DNA from: DAIODI01 sp046349255
Lineage (GTDB): Bacteria; Pseudomonadota; Alphaproteobacteria; Rhizobiales; Aestuariivirgaceae
Length of the DNA stretch: 64,000 nt
NCBI GenBank assembly: GCA_046349255.1
Contig: JAXMCR010000004.1
Coordinates: 310,001 to 374,000 of the forward strand
Direction of reading: 5' to 3'
Below the pieces are notes generated by a model that worked only from the letters and a program-made list of their open reading frames with translations, made no database searches and was not told the origin of the DNA. The first letter of the stretch is position 1. Each line of letters begins with the position of its first letter. The position numbers and the translations under genes are program-made. This document shows, piece after piece, positions 42,891 to 51,552 of this stretch.

Positions 42891-43361
42891 TCAGAAGCCG
42901 TAGGTGAAGGTCGAAACGTAGCGCCGTCCCTTCACGGCCTTGCCAGCACCTGCGGTGGTAAGCGGCACCGCCACGTCGTTCGGGCTTTCGCGCATGTTTT
43001 CAGCCGCTGCATCGAAGTGGAGCGTGTAGCCCGCATCGAACAGCGCGTCGGCGAGGTCGAGTGTGATCTTGAGCGACCGTCCGGGACCGACGCTTGCGCC
43101 GGTGATGCCGTTGATCTGCCCGGGATCGCCGCCGGTCGCCCGGTACCAGTCGGTCAGGTGCTCGTAATAGCGCGACCGCGGGCCGGCCATCCAGAGACTG
43201 CCGGCGTAGGCGTTCTTCGCGTCCGTGACGTAGATCGCGAGGTAGGCGCCGTTGCCGCCGTAGTCCTTGAGCGTGGTCGTCAGCGTGACGGGCTTCGCCA
43301 TGGCAACGGCGGGAAGGGTGAGCGCCGTGGTCAGGGTGAGGGCGAGGAGAAGCGACTTCAT
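42891..43361 (-). CDS. DUF2271 periplasmic protein with flavinylation motif
   Basis: A 156-residue exported protein with a signal peptide ending near AMA (residue 22). DUF2271 features are AYLAIYVTDAKNAYAGSLWM and YYEHLTDWYRATG. Residues 84-90 read NGITGAS, matching the ApbE target motif (NqrC has DGISGAT), so Ser90 is a candidate FMN attachment site. It lies 10 nt before the PepSY reductase gene and two genes before apbE. GGAAAAAG precedes the ATG. Confidence 0.82.
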   Translation of the reverse strand: MKSLLLALTLTTALTLPAVAMAKPVTLTTTLKDYGGNGAYLAIYVTDAKNAYAGSLWMAGPRSRYYEHLTDWYRATGGDPGQINGITGASVGPGRSLKITLDLADALFDAGYTLHFDAAAENMRESPNDVAVPLTTAGAGKAVKGRRYVSTFTYGF

Positions 43362-43394
43362 GTTTTGCTTTTTCCGATCCAGTGGGATGGCTGC

Positions 43395-43727
43395 TCAGTT
43401 CACCTGTGCCTTCGGCGGCGCGCCGTTGCCGAACAGCCCATTCTGCGGCGGCACGGCAGTGCCGGCAGGCGCCGGATCGTTGGTCGCTGATCCGCAGGAG
43501 CCCTCGTCGTCGTCGCAGGTGCCCTCGTCGTCTTCGCGTTCACCGTCCTTGGCGGTCTTCGCGCCATCGGACTGTTCATCCGCATCGGCGAGGATGATCC
43601 GGTTCGGCTGTTCGACCGCCGGCGCTGAGTGGCCCGCCGGAGCGGCATGCAGCGCAGGCCAGGCGGGTACGCTGACCAGCGCAGCGAGGGCGGTGGCGGC
43701 GGACAGGATCGCAAGCGTCTTCTTCAT
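43395..43727 (-). CDS. Small exported acidic protein with Cys-Asp-rich segment
   Basis: A 110-residue protein with a signal peptide (MKKTLAILSAATALAALVSV). The mature part contains a strongly acidic run, EREDDEGTCDDDEGSCGS, with two cysteines, and a Pro/Gly-rich tail. No family recognised; a periplasmic metal-binding role is possible from composition only. GGAGAA precedes the ATG. It is placed 33 nt upstream of the DUF2271 gene in the same direction. Confidence 0.6.
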   Translation of the reverse strand: MKKTLAILSAATALAALVSVPAWPALHAAPAGHSAPAVEQPNRIILADADEQSDGAKTAKDGEREDDEGTCDDDEGSCGSATNDPAPAGTAVPPQNGLFGNGAPPKAQVN

Positions 43728-43836
43728 GTGGGTTCTCCGTTGTTGTCGGCAGGACAGTGAGGGACGAAGCTGATTGCTTCCTGACGGCGCGCGCGAATTT
43801 CCTTCAGGTTCGCGTCAGGTGCACTGCGCGCGCCGG

Positions 43837-44130
43837 CTACTCCTCGTCGCCGTCGTCGCGCTGGATGCGGATCACCTTGAGTGTCCCGGGATTGACGGTG
43901 ACCTCTATGCGGCGACCGTCAGCGTCCTGGCCGTCGATCTCGTAGCAGCCGTCATCGATCTTGATGCGGCGCACCTTCCAGCCGCTCGTCTCGGCGAGCT
44001 TCGCCACCGCCTCCCGCGGTTGCCAGTCGGTCATCGGGACGGCGCATTCGTCCTCCGCAAACGCCGGGGCGGCGGGCAGGAGAGCGAGAAACGTGAGGGT
44101 TGCCAATCCGATGCGCATGGTCTTCTTCAC
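43837..44130 (-). CDS. Periplasmic PepSY-domain protein
   Basis: A protein of about 97 residues: signal peptide MKKTMRIGLATLTFLALLPAAPAFA, then one PepSY domain (REAVAKLAETSGWKVRRIKI, CYEIDGQDADGRRIEVTVNP). GTG 44130 gives a canonical signal peptide; ATG 44118 is also possible. Divergent from the two-component genes with 127 nt between starts. Single PepSY proteins beside OmpR/HK pairs are common and may be their target or modulator. Confidence 0.75.
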   Translation of the reverse strand: MKKTMRIGLATLTFLALLPAAPAFAEDECAVPMTDWQPREAVAKLAETSGWKVRRIKIDDGCYEIDGQDADGRRIEVTVNPGTLKVIRIQRDDGDEE

Positions 44131-44257
44131 TTCGGCCGCCGAGATGGGCAATCCTTGTGTGCGCCGAACCTGACGGCATCCTGACGACGCGGGCCAAGGT
44201 GCGTCAGGCTGCTGTCAGGATCGGCTGGGAGAAGGCTCGAAACCCGAGAGTTCCCGA

Positions 44258-44917
44258 ATGCGCGTTCTCCTTGTCGAAGACGATACCGTGCTGGGCGCCG
44301 CCGTGCGCGACCAGATCGCGGGCGACGGCTATTCGGTCGATTGGGTCACCCGCCTCGACGCTGCCGGCGACGCGATGGCGTCCGCGGCATTCGACCTCGT
44401 CCTGCTCGACCTGATGCTTCCCGACGGCCGGGGCCTGTCGTTTCTCAAGGCGCTCCGCGGCCGCGGCGATGCAACGCCGGTCATGATCCTCACGGCGCTC
44501 GACCAGGTGTCGGACCGGATCGAGGGCCTGAACGCAGGCGCCGACGACTATCTCGTCAAGCCGTTCGACCTCGCCGAGCTTTCGGCGCGCATCGGCTCCG
44601 TCGCGCGGCGCTATTCGGGTAACCCCAACCCCATCCTGAAGATCGGCGACCTCGAAGTCGACCGCGCCGCGCGCGCCGTGCGCCGCAAGGGCAAGGCGGT
44701 GCAGCTCACCGCGCGAGAGTGGGCGCTGTTCGATGCGCTGGTCTCCCGGCCGGCGCAGCTCCTGTCGAAGGCGCAGCTCGAGGAGAAGCTCTACGCGTTC
44801 GACACCGAGATCGACAGCAATACGATCGAGGTGCACGTGAGCCGGTTGCGCAAGAAGCTCGGCAACGACGCGATCAGGACGGAACGCGGGCTGGGCTACC
44901 GGCTGGGCGTTCCGTGA
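44258..44917 (+). CDS. OmpR/PhoB-type response regulator
   Basis: A 219-residue regulator. The receiver domain has the acidic pair ED (residues 7-8), phosphoacceptor D51 (DLVLLDLMLP) and the Lys of VKPFD. The C-terminal winged helix (ARAVRRKGKAVQLTAREWAL, NTIEVHVSRLRKKLG) is of the QseB/PmrA kind. It overlaps the kinase gene by 4 nt. Its targets are probably the adjacent PepSY and flavin-reductase genes; this is inferred from position. Confidence 0.92.
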   Translation: MRVLLVEDDTVLGAAVRDQIAGDGYSVDWVTRLDAAGDAMASAAFDLVLLDLMLPDGRGLSFLKALRGRGDATPVMILTALDQVSDRIEGLNAGADDYLVKPFDLAELSARIGSVARRYSGNPNPILKIGDLEVDRAARAVRRKGKAVQLTAREWALFDALVSRPAQLLSKAQLEEKLYAFDTEIDSNTIEVHVSRLRKKLGNDAIRTERGLGYRLGVP

Positions 44918-46275
44918 GGCGGCCGCTCAGCCTGCAGGCGCGGCTCGGCCTCACGATCGGCCTCCTGCTCGCCCTTCTGTGGCTTGCTGCTGCCTCCGTC
45001 ACGGTGGGGCTGCTACGCAATGAAATGGACGCGATGTTCGACTCCTCCCTGCAGGAGACGGCGCAGCGGGTGTTGCCGCTGGCCGTCCTCGACATCGTTG
45101 GCCGAGAGGATGAGGGCGCGACGCAGCGCCTCGGCACCGTTCGCGAGCACAGCGAGTTCCTGACCTACGTGGTGCGCGATCCGCAGGGGCGTATCCTGTT
45201 GCAGTCCCATGCCGCCGATCCGGCCGTATTTCCTCCCTATGACGGTCCTGGATTCCGCAACACGGCAACCCACCGGATCTACAACGACGAAGCGCTGCAG
45301 GGGACCGTACGAGTCTCGATCGCCGAACCGCTGTCGCACCGCGCCTCCGTGCTGCGCCGGATCGAGCTGGGGCTCGGCCTGCCGCTGCTGCTGGTGATTC
45401 CGATCGCGGTACTGGCGATCCTGTTCGGCGTGCGCGCCAGCCTTGCCTCGCTGCGCCGCTTCCGCGAAGGTTTGGCGCTGCGCAGCGCCAGCGACCTCTC
45501 GCCCGTCCCGACCGACAATCTGCCGCCGGAGATCGTGCCGATGGCGCAGACGCTGAACGGCGTTCTGGCGCGGCTGAAGAGCGCCTTCGAGTCCGAGCGG
45601 AGCTTTGCGGCGCAAACAGCGCACGAGCTCAGGACTCCGCTTGCCGGTGCGATCGCCCAGGCGCAGCGGCTGCGCAGCGAAACCAGCGATCGAGCCGCCG
45701 GCGCCCGTGCGGCCGACATCGAAACGACGCTGAAGCGCCTCACGCGGCGGTCCGAACGGCTGATGCAGCTGGCGCGCGCGGAAGGTGGCCGGCTCCGCGT
45801 CGACGTCCCCGTGGACCTCCGGGCGACCGCCCGCATCGTCGTCGACGATGCTGCTAGAACTGCAGGTCCAGGACGCATCCGCCTCGACCTCCCGGCGCGC
45901 CCGGTCCTGTCCGACGTCGATCCGGATGCGTTCGGTATCGCCTGTCGAAACCTCCTCGACAACGCGTTGCGCCACGGCGATCCGGCCGCGCCGGTTGATG
46001 TCACGCTGGACCCGGACGGCTCGTTCAGCGTCGCAAACGATGGACCGGTCGTTCCGCCGGATGTCCTCGCGAGGCTGACGACGCGCTTCGAGCGGGGACG
46101 TGCAGGCGCAGAAGGGACGGGGCTTGGGCTGGCGATCGTTGCCGCGATCGCCGAACGCCTGGGCAGCGACCTCGTCCTGCGATCCCCCCGCCCTGGCCGT
46201 AACGGCGGCTTCGAAGCGTTGATCAGGCTCCCGGTCGAGGTCCACGATGCAGTCGCTGACCGGACGCAGTTTTGA
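44914..46275 (+). CDS. Sensor histidine kinase
   Basis: A 453-residue membrane kinase. Two membrane helices (residues about 8-32 and 150-172) flank a periplasmic sensor of about 120 residues. A HAMP-like linker follows, then the H-box TAHELRTPLAGA with H237, N-box NLLDNALRHG and G-box GTGLGLAIVAAIAERLG. GTG 44914 overlaps the regulator stop (GTGA). The architecture is that of the QseC/PmrB class. The signal is unknown, but metal or iron would suit the neighbouring genes. Confidence 0.9.
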   Translation: MRRPLSLQARLGLTIGLLLALLWLAAASVTVGLLRNEMDAMFDSSLQETAQRVLPLAVLDIVGREDEGATQRLGTVREHSEFLTYVVRDPQGRILLQSHAADPAVFPPYDGPGFRNTATHRIYNDEALQGTVRVSIAEPLSHRASVLRRIELGLGLPLLLVIPIAVLAILFGVRASLASLRRFREGLALRSASDLSPVPTDNLPPEIVPMAQTLNGVLARLKSAFESERSFAAQTAHELRTPLAGAIAQAQRLRSETSDRAAGARAADIETTLKRLTRRSERLMQLARAEGGRLRVDVPVDLRATARIVVDDAARTAGPGRIRLDLPARPVLSDVDPDAFGIACRNLLDNALRHGDPAAPVDVTLDPDGSFSVANDGPVVPPDVLARLTTRFERGRAGAEGTGLGLAIVAAIAERLGSDLVLRSPRPGRNGGFEALIRLPVEVHDAVADRTQF

Positions 46276-46304
46276 AAGTCACTAGAGCAAATCGGAGATC
46301 CAAC

Positions 46305-47042
46305 ATGTCAGCGCCTGCCCAGAAGCCGCCGTCGGCGAAACTCAAATACCAGTCGGCGCACGAGGAGCTCCATTACATCAACCGTTCCGGTTGGCTGCGC
46401 GCCGCCGTGCTCGGAGCGAACGATGGCATCGTTTCGGTCTCTTCTCTCGTCGTCGGGGTTGCCGCGGCGGATCCCAATCCGTCGTCGATCCTCATTGCCG
46501 GGCTTGCTGGCCTTGCCGCAGGCGCGATGTCGATGGCGGCCGGCGAATACGTCTCGGTGAGTTCGCAGTCCGACATCGAACAGGCGGACATCGCGCGCGA
46601 GCGTCAGGCGATCGCTGCTACCCCGGAGGCGGAAGAGCGGGAACTCGCCTCGATCTTCGAATCGCGCGGTCTGTCGCGCTCGACGGCAAAGCTCGTCGCG
46701 CACGAGTTGTCGCAGAAGGATGCTCTCGCGGCGCACGTTCGGGAGGAACTCGGCCTCTCGGAAGTCCATGCGGCCAATCCGCTGCAGGCGGCCTTGGCGT
46801 CCGGCCTCACCTTCTCGGTGGCGGCTGCGCTGCCGGTGGTGACGGCCGCACTGGCGCCCGCGGGCCAGATCATCCCGGCGGTGGTGATCGTGACGCTCGT
46901 CGCCCTGGCCGGGCTCGGCGCCCTCGGCGCCCATGCCGGCGCCGCCCCGAAGCTGCCTGCAACGATGCGGGTGCTGTTCTGGGGCGCCGCCGCAATGGCG
47001 ATCACCGCCGGCGTGGGCCACGTCTTCGGGGTGAGCGTCTGA
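46305..47042 (+). CDS. VIT1/CCC1-family Fe/Mn transporter
   Basis: A 245-residue integral membrane protein: LRAAVLGANDGIVSVSSLVVGV (first helix with the conserved Asp), GLAAGAMSMAAGEYVSVSSQ (second helix, metal path), an acidic cytoplasmic loop, and three C-terminal helices. The family exports or sequesters Fe2+/Mn2+. GGAG precedes ATG 46305, 29 nt after the kinase stop, so it may belong to the two-component operon. Confidence 0.88.
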   Translation: MSAPAQKPPSAKLKYQSAHEELHYINRSGWLRAAVLGANDGIVSVSSLVVGVAAADPNPSSILIAGLAGLAAGAMSMAAGEYVSVSSQSDIEQADIARERQAIAATPEAEERELASIFESRGLSRSTAKLVAHELSQKDALAAHVREELGLSEVHAANPLQAALASGLTFSVAAALPVVTAALAPAGQIIPAVVIVTLVALAGLGALGAHAGAAPKLPATMRVLFWGAAAMAITAGVGHVFGVSV

Positions 47043-47192
47043 GGGAGAGGGCACGCTGGGCCAAAGACATCACGGCGGCCATGCACCGCACGCCATTCAT
47101 GACGCGTCGAGGAGCTTGTAGCCTGCGTGACGGCGGCGGCGGATTGACCCGCAGGGACGCGCTGCGTCAGGTTGCCAAAGGACGGGGGAAGC

Positions 47193-47594
47193 ATGGCCGC
47201 ATTGAATTCGGAACGCTCCGGGACGATGTTGGACAGCTATGTCGCGTGCGTCTCGGCGAAGGATGTAACATCGCTCGAGCCGCTGCTGGGCGATGCGCCG
47301 CTCTTCGAAATCCCGTTCCTGAAGCCCAACCGTCTCGTCGGCCGGCGTGAAATCCTCGCGGCGCACGTCGCGATGTTTGCATCCGTCGACCGGTTCGAAT
47401 TCGACCTCGCCGAACCGCTGTGCGACGCGCATCGCGCGATGGCGCACGGCTTCCTGTCGGTGCTGCGCGGCAAAGACACGCTGCGGCACGAGATCGGGCT
47501 CGTGACCGAATGGTCGGATGGTCGGATCGTTCGGCTGAGCCTCTACGGCGATGCCCGTAACGTCCGGCCCTGGTCCGACGTGACGATCCTCTGA
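47193..47594 (+). CDS. SnoaL/NTF2-like protein
   Basis: A 133-residue NTF2-fold protein (YVACVSAKDVTSLEPLLGDA, FEIPFLKPNRLVGRREILAAH). Such proteins bind small ligands or act as cyclases, isomerases or hydrolases; no specific function can be assigned. GGGGGAA precedes ATG 47193. It is 21 nt before a gene that itself starts with a SnoaL-like domain, so the two are probably co-transcribed and functionally linked. Confidence 0.7.
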   Translation: MAALNSERSGTMLDSYVACVSAKDVTSLEPLLGDAPLFEIPFLKPNRLVGRREILAAHVAMFASVDRFEFDLAEPLCDAHRAMAHGFLSVLRGKDTLRHEIGLVTEWSDGRIVRLSLYGDARNVRPWSDVTIL

Positions 47595-47615
47595 GGGACG
47601 GGAGGAATCCGCTCC

Positions 47616-49112
47616 ATGACGCCCACGCAAGCATTCGAGGCCTACTGCGCCGCCTTCGCCGCGGGCGACTCCGTGGCGATGGCCGACCTTTTCACGGAGG
47701 ATGGACGCTTCGAGGCGAGTTCGCTCGATGAACCATTGAAGGGGCGGTCATTTCTACTCCAGGGACTGAAGGCGCTGTCGCGCTCGTCACGCAACATCAC
47801 GACCGATATCCGGATCGTTCTGGAGGGCGGAGAGGAAGCGCTCGTGGAAGGTGCGTACTTCGCCGAAGTCATCGGCACCGGCGGCAAGCTCGACGGCTCG
47901 CCGCATCGGATCGATTTCAAGTTCTTCGCCCACATCGTCATGCGCGACGGCAAGATCGCGCTGTTGCGCGAGATCTACGACACCCGTCCGTTCCATCCCG
48001 AGGAACGACAGCGCGCGTGGGTTATCAACCGCCGGTCACCGTACTGGGACGAAACGGTCAAGGCAAAGTGCAAGGAGTGGAGTGTCTACAACAACATGCA
48101 CTTCCCGATGATCTACAGCCGCACGCCCTACGAGGACTATTGCGCGCTGCTCGAAGGCGTGACGCTCTGGGACGTCGGCCTCGAGCGGCAGACGCAGATC
48201 GAGGGGCCCGACGCGCTGGCGTTCGTCGACTATCTCTGTGCCCGCGACATGTCGGACATGGACGTCGGCGACTGCCGCTACAGCCTCGTCTGCGACGACG
48301 ATGGCAAGCTGATGTGCGATCCCGTGGTGCTCTATCCGTTCCCGGATACGCTGTGGATGTCGCATGGCAACACCGATCTGACACTCTGGGCGCGCGGCAT
48401 CGCCCGTGACAGCCGGTGGCGCGTGAAGGTGAGCGAGCCGGACGTCGCGCCGCTCCAGATCCAGGGGCCCGCATCGCTTGCGACACTGCAAGGCATCTGC
48501 GCGGCGGGCCTCGCGGCCATGAAGAATTACACGTGCCTCCTGACCGAGGTTGCTGGCGAACCATCCATCGTGTCGCGAACCGGCTGGAGTGGCGGATACG
48601 GCTTCGAGGTGTTTCCGCTGTCCAGCCGGAATGCCGCGCAGCTCTGGCAGGCGATCCTCGAGACCGGGCGTCCCCACGGGATCAAGGTGACAGGGCCGAT
48701 CATCAACCGCGCCATCGAACGCGGCGTCACCGACATCAACTACTACATGAACTCGGACATGAACGCGCTCGAGGACCTCGGCGCGAAGCTCGTCGATCTC
48801 GACAAGGCGGCCGACTTCATCGGCAAGGCTGCTCTGCAACGGATTTCAGGCGAGGGCGTCGAACGGCATTCGGTCGGCCTGCTGTTCGAGGCGGACGTAC
48901 CGCGGATGGAGTGGTTCTGGGACCTGGAGGGCAAACAGGGAGCGTCAGGCGAGGTCCGCTGGGCGATCTACTCGTTCGCGCTTGAACGCTACATCGGCAT
49001 CGCCGTCGTCGACCGCCGGATCGCGATAGGTGATCGCGTGACCGTCAGGCACCCGCGGGGCACGGCCACCGCCGAAGTCACCGGGGTGCCTTTCGTCAAG
49101 CGCGGCGACTGA
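47616..49112 (+). CDS. SnoaL-like domain fused to GcvT/LigM-type aminomethyltransferase
   Basis: A 498-residue two-domain protein. Residues about 1-130 are SnoaL/NTF2-like (AFEAYCAAFAAGDSVAMADL, FTEDGRFEASS, FKFFAHIVMRDGKI). The rest is a tetrahydrofolate-dependent GcvT/LigM-like methyltransferase (YEDYCALLEGVTLWDVGLER, LQIQGPASLATL, SRTGWSGGYGFEVFPL, DFIGKAALQ, DRVTVRHPRGTATAEV). LigM and DmdA relatives demethylate methoxy-aromatics or DMSP. The fusion suggests substrate binding or priming by the first domain. Confidence 0.82.
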   Translation: MTPTQAFEAYCAAFAAGDSVAMADLFTEDGRFEASSLDEPLKGRSFLLQGLKALSRSSRNITTDIRIVLEGGEEALVEGAYFAEVIGTGGKLDGSPHRIDFKFFAHIVMRDGKIALLREIYDTRPFHPEERQRAWVINRRSPYWDETVKAKCKEWSVYNNMHFPMIYSRTPYEDYCALLEGVTLWDVGLERQTQIEGPDALAFVDYLCARDMSDMDVGDCRYSLVCDDDGKLMCDPVVLYPFPDTLWMSHGNTDLTLWARGIARDSRWRVKVSEPDVAPLQIQGPASLATLQGICAAGLAAMKNYTCLLTEVAGEPSIVSRTGWSGGYGFEVFPLSSRNAAQLWQAILETGRPHGIKVTGPIINRAIERGVTDINYYMNSDMNALEDLGAKLVDLDKAADFIGKAALQRISGEGVERHSVGLLFEADVPRMEWFWDLEGKQGASGEVRWAIYSFALERYIGIAVVDRRIAIGDRVTVRHPRGTATAEVTGVPFVKRGD

Positions 49113-49114
49113 CC

Positions 49115-49738
49115 ATGCACGTGCTGTCGGTGATCGCTCATCCGAACGCCAACTCCTTCAGCCACCAGGTGTTGAAAGCGTTTGCCGCCGGAGCGATCGC
49201 TGCCGGTCACACGCACGAGGCGGCAGACCTTTATCGGGAGAACTTCGACCCGGTGATGTCCATGCGCGACATGGAGCAGTTCGACGGCGCTCCCATGACT
49301 GCCGACGTGCTGGCCGAGCAGGCGCGTGTCGATCGCGCGGACGCGCTCTGCCTGATCTACCCGATCTGGTGGTACGGCATGCCGGCGATGATGAAGGGCT
49401 GGCTCGATCGGGTCTGGTCGGCCGGTTGGGCGTACGAGTGGAAGCATGATCCCGAAGGCAGCCTGCTGCGGCAGAGGCCGCTCACGTTACTCCTGCCGAC
49501 GGGCGCCTCCGAACGGCAGATCACCGAGTTCGGCTGCGAGGACAGGCTTGACCACGTCTGGCGGCACGGCGTGTTCGGCTACTGCGGCGTCGATCCGATC
49601 CGCATTCATTTCCTGCTCGATTCGGCGTTCGACAAGGGCGCCCACGCGACGCATCTCGAGACCGCGTACGCAGCGGGACAGCAAGTGGCAGAGGTCGCCG
49701 GCTACGACGTCCCCAATCGGGGCGGTCGTTCGCGCTAA
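49115..49738 (+). CDS. NAD(P)H:quinone reductase-like flavodoxin-fold protein
   Basis: A 207-residue FMN/FAD protein of the NQO1/KefF/MdaB type: VIAHPNANSFSHQVLKAF at the N-terminus, YPIWWYGMPAMMKGWLDRVW (flavin loop), LLPTGASERQI and DHVWRHGVFGYCGV. The start is 2 nt after the GcvT-fusion stop, so it probably works in the same demethylation pathway or removes quinone products. Confidence 0.85.
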   Translation: MHVLSVIAHPNANSFSHQVLKAFAAGAIAAGHTHEAADLYRENFDPVMSMRDMEQFDGAPMTADVLAEQARVDRADALCLIYPIWWYGMPAMMKGWLDRVWSAGWAYEWKHDPEGSLLRQRPLTLLLPTGASERQITEFGCEDRLDHVWRHGVFGYCGVDPIRIHFLLDSAFDKGAHATHLETAYAAGQQVAEVAGYDVPNRGGRSR

Positions 49739-50289
49739 GGCGGTTCCGGCGCTGCGGACGGCTCGGCCGGATAGGTTATCTTCAGGCCTTCGACGCGCGC
49801 GAACGGCGTGAGCTTATGGACCTGGGTTTTGGTTGCGGACAGGATGTCGATCACCGGAAGGCCGCGCACAATGAGCGCATCGGCGACGAGCGAGCGGTGA
49901 CATCGCCACGGGACGGCCTCGGCGCACATGATGGCGGCGCGGCGCTCACGGCTCAACTCGATCAGCGTGGCAAGGCCGTCGGCGAACGCCTCGCCTTGCA
50001 TGTAGTCCGCATACCCGCGAAAGCTCTTGTTGCGCCATGCGAGGTTGATCGAGTCCTTGCGCGGGTGGCGCAGGCCGCCGAGTGCCGGGATCGCCTCATA
50101 CTCCATGCCCACCGAAGCGAGAGCCTTGGCGAGCGTCTCCGCGTTGAACTGCGGGTTGTGTCGCGAGCGCGGCACGGTGCGGATATCGACGAGCGTTTGG
50201 ACGCCGTACCTCGAAAGGAGCGTCAAGAACTCCTGTAGGGGAAGGGTGGAATGTCCGACCGTATAGATTGGGGGCTCTTCATGATCCAT
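49735..50289 (-). CDS. DUF488 family protein
   Basis: A 184-residue DUF488 protein: IYTVGHSTLPLQEFLTLLSR, VDIRTVPRSRHNPQFN, LGGLRHP and IMCAEAVPWRCHRSLVADAL (conserved Cys/His pair). Function of the family is not established. ATG 50289 fits the usual N-terminus. It is convergent with the quinone-reductase gene (4-nt overlap). Confidence 0.87.
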   Translation of the reverse strand: MDHEEPPIYTVGHSTLPLQEFLTLLSRYGVQTLVDIRTVPRSRHNPQFNAETLAKALASVGMEYEAIPALGGLRHPRKDSINLAWRNKSFRGYADYMQGEAFADGLATLIELSRERRAAIMCAEAVPWRCHRSLVADALIVRGLPVIDILSATKTQVHKLTPFARVEGLKITYPAEPSAAPEPP

Positions 50290-50426
50290 GCCGATGCGCA
50301 GCCCTTCGCTCGTCGATCGATACCGCGTGAACGCCTGCGGGTCCTTCAAGTTTCCCTCGCGGCCACCGGCCGCGCGTATACCAGCCGCATCTGTCCATGC
50401 CGACCATCGCATGCTTTAGTCGCGGC

Positions 50427-51455
50427 ATGGGTGACGTGACGAGACCGCCCGCGCCGGGGCGCAACGGGCGCAAACGCGTGCTTGTGCTCGGCGCCACGGG
50501 CACGATTGGCAGGGCGACGGCGCGCGCTCTCGTGGGGTGCGGTCACGAGGTCGTCTGCTTCGTCCGGCCGCGCGCCGGCGTCGGTGGCGCGCTAAAGCCA
50601 AACGAGGTTTCGACGGTGCTCGACGGCAGCACGCTGCGCTTCGGCGATGTCACCGATCCGGCCTCCCTCGCGCAGGATGGCTTTTGTGGCGAGCGGTTCG
50701 ATGCGCTGGTCTCCTGCCTTGCGTCGCGCACCGGCGCGCCGGGGGATGCCTGGGCCATCGACCACCGGGCGAACGTGCAGGCGTTTGCCGCCGCAAAGGA
50801 TGCCGGGGTGGCGCACGTGGTGCTCCTGTCGGCGATCTGCGTGCAGAAGCCGCTGCTCCCCTTTCAGCAGGCGAAGCTCGCTGCCGAGAAGGCCTTGATC
50901 GAGTCCGGGTTGACCTACTCGATCGTCCGGCCGACGGCCTTCTTCAAGTCGCTGTCGGGTCAGGTCGATCGCGTGAAGAAGGGCAAGCCGTTCATCGTTC
51001 TCGGCGATGGCACCCTGACCCGCTGCAAGCCGATCAGCGACGACGATCTCGGGCGGTTTCTCGCCGGCTGCCTCGCCGACGAAACACGCCACAATCGCGT
51101 GCTGCCGATCGGCGGCCCCGGCGCGGCGATCACGCCGCGCGAGCAGGGTGAGCGGCTGTTCCTCCTCCTCGATCGAAAGCCGAAGTTCCAGCATGTGCCC
51201 GTCGCGATGTTCAAGTCGATCGTGTACGGACTGGGCGGTGTCGGGCGGCTCGTGCCGTCCATGGCCGCCAAGGCGGAACTCGCGCGCATCGGCTTTTACT
51301 ACGCGACGGAGTCGATGCTCGTGCTCGATCCGCGGACCGGGCAATACGATGCCGATGCAACGCCTTCGACCGGGTCCGAGACTCTGTTCGATTTCTACAA
51401 GCGCCTGATCGACGGCGACGCTTCAGTAGAGCGGGGCGACCATGCCGTGTTTTGA
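50427..51455 (+). CDS. BciA-like divinyl (proto)chlorophyllide 8-vinyl reductase
   Basis: A protein of about 342 residues with an NmrA/SDR-like fold: RVLVLGATGTIGRATARALV (NADPH site), CLASRTGAPGDAWAIDHRAN, VLLSAICVQKPLLPFQQAKL, SIVRPTAFFKSLSGQV and the C-terminal YYATESMLVLDPRTG with TPSTGSETLFDFY. The last two motifs are typical of BciA/DVR, which reduces the 8-vinyl group in bacteriochlorophyll synthesis. No other photosynthesis gene is in the window. A start at ATG 50397 is also possible. Confidence 0.72.
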   Translation: MGDVTRPPAPGRNGRKRVLVLGATGTIGRATARALVGCGHEVVCFVRPRAGVGGALKPNEVSTVLDGSTLRFGDVTDPASLAQDGFCGERFDALVSCLASRTGAPGDAWAIDHRANVQAFAAAKDAGVAHVVLLSAICVQKPLLPFQQAKLAAEKALIESGLTYSIVRPTAFFKSLSGQVDRVKKGKPFIVLGDGTLTRCKPISDDDLGRFLAGCLADETRHNRVLPIGGPGAAITPREQGERLFLLLDRKPKFQHVPVAMFKSIVYGLGGVGRLVPSMAAKAELARIGFYYATESMLVLDPRTGQYDADATPSTGSETLFDFYKRLIDGDASVERGDHAVF

Positions 51456-51552
51456 GTCCGACAGCTTGATCATCCGCCACCAAACCGTGTAGCTCAGCCC
51501 CGCAACGCCATGCGCGCCCGTGCGCGCTGACCATACAGAGGGGAGATCCGCC

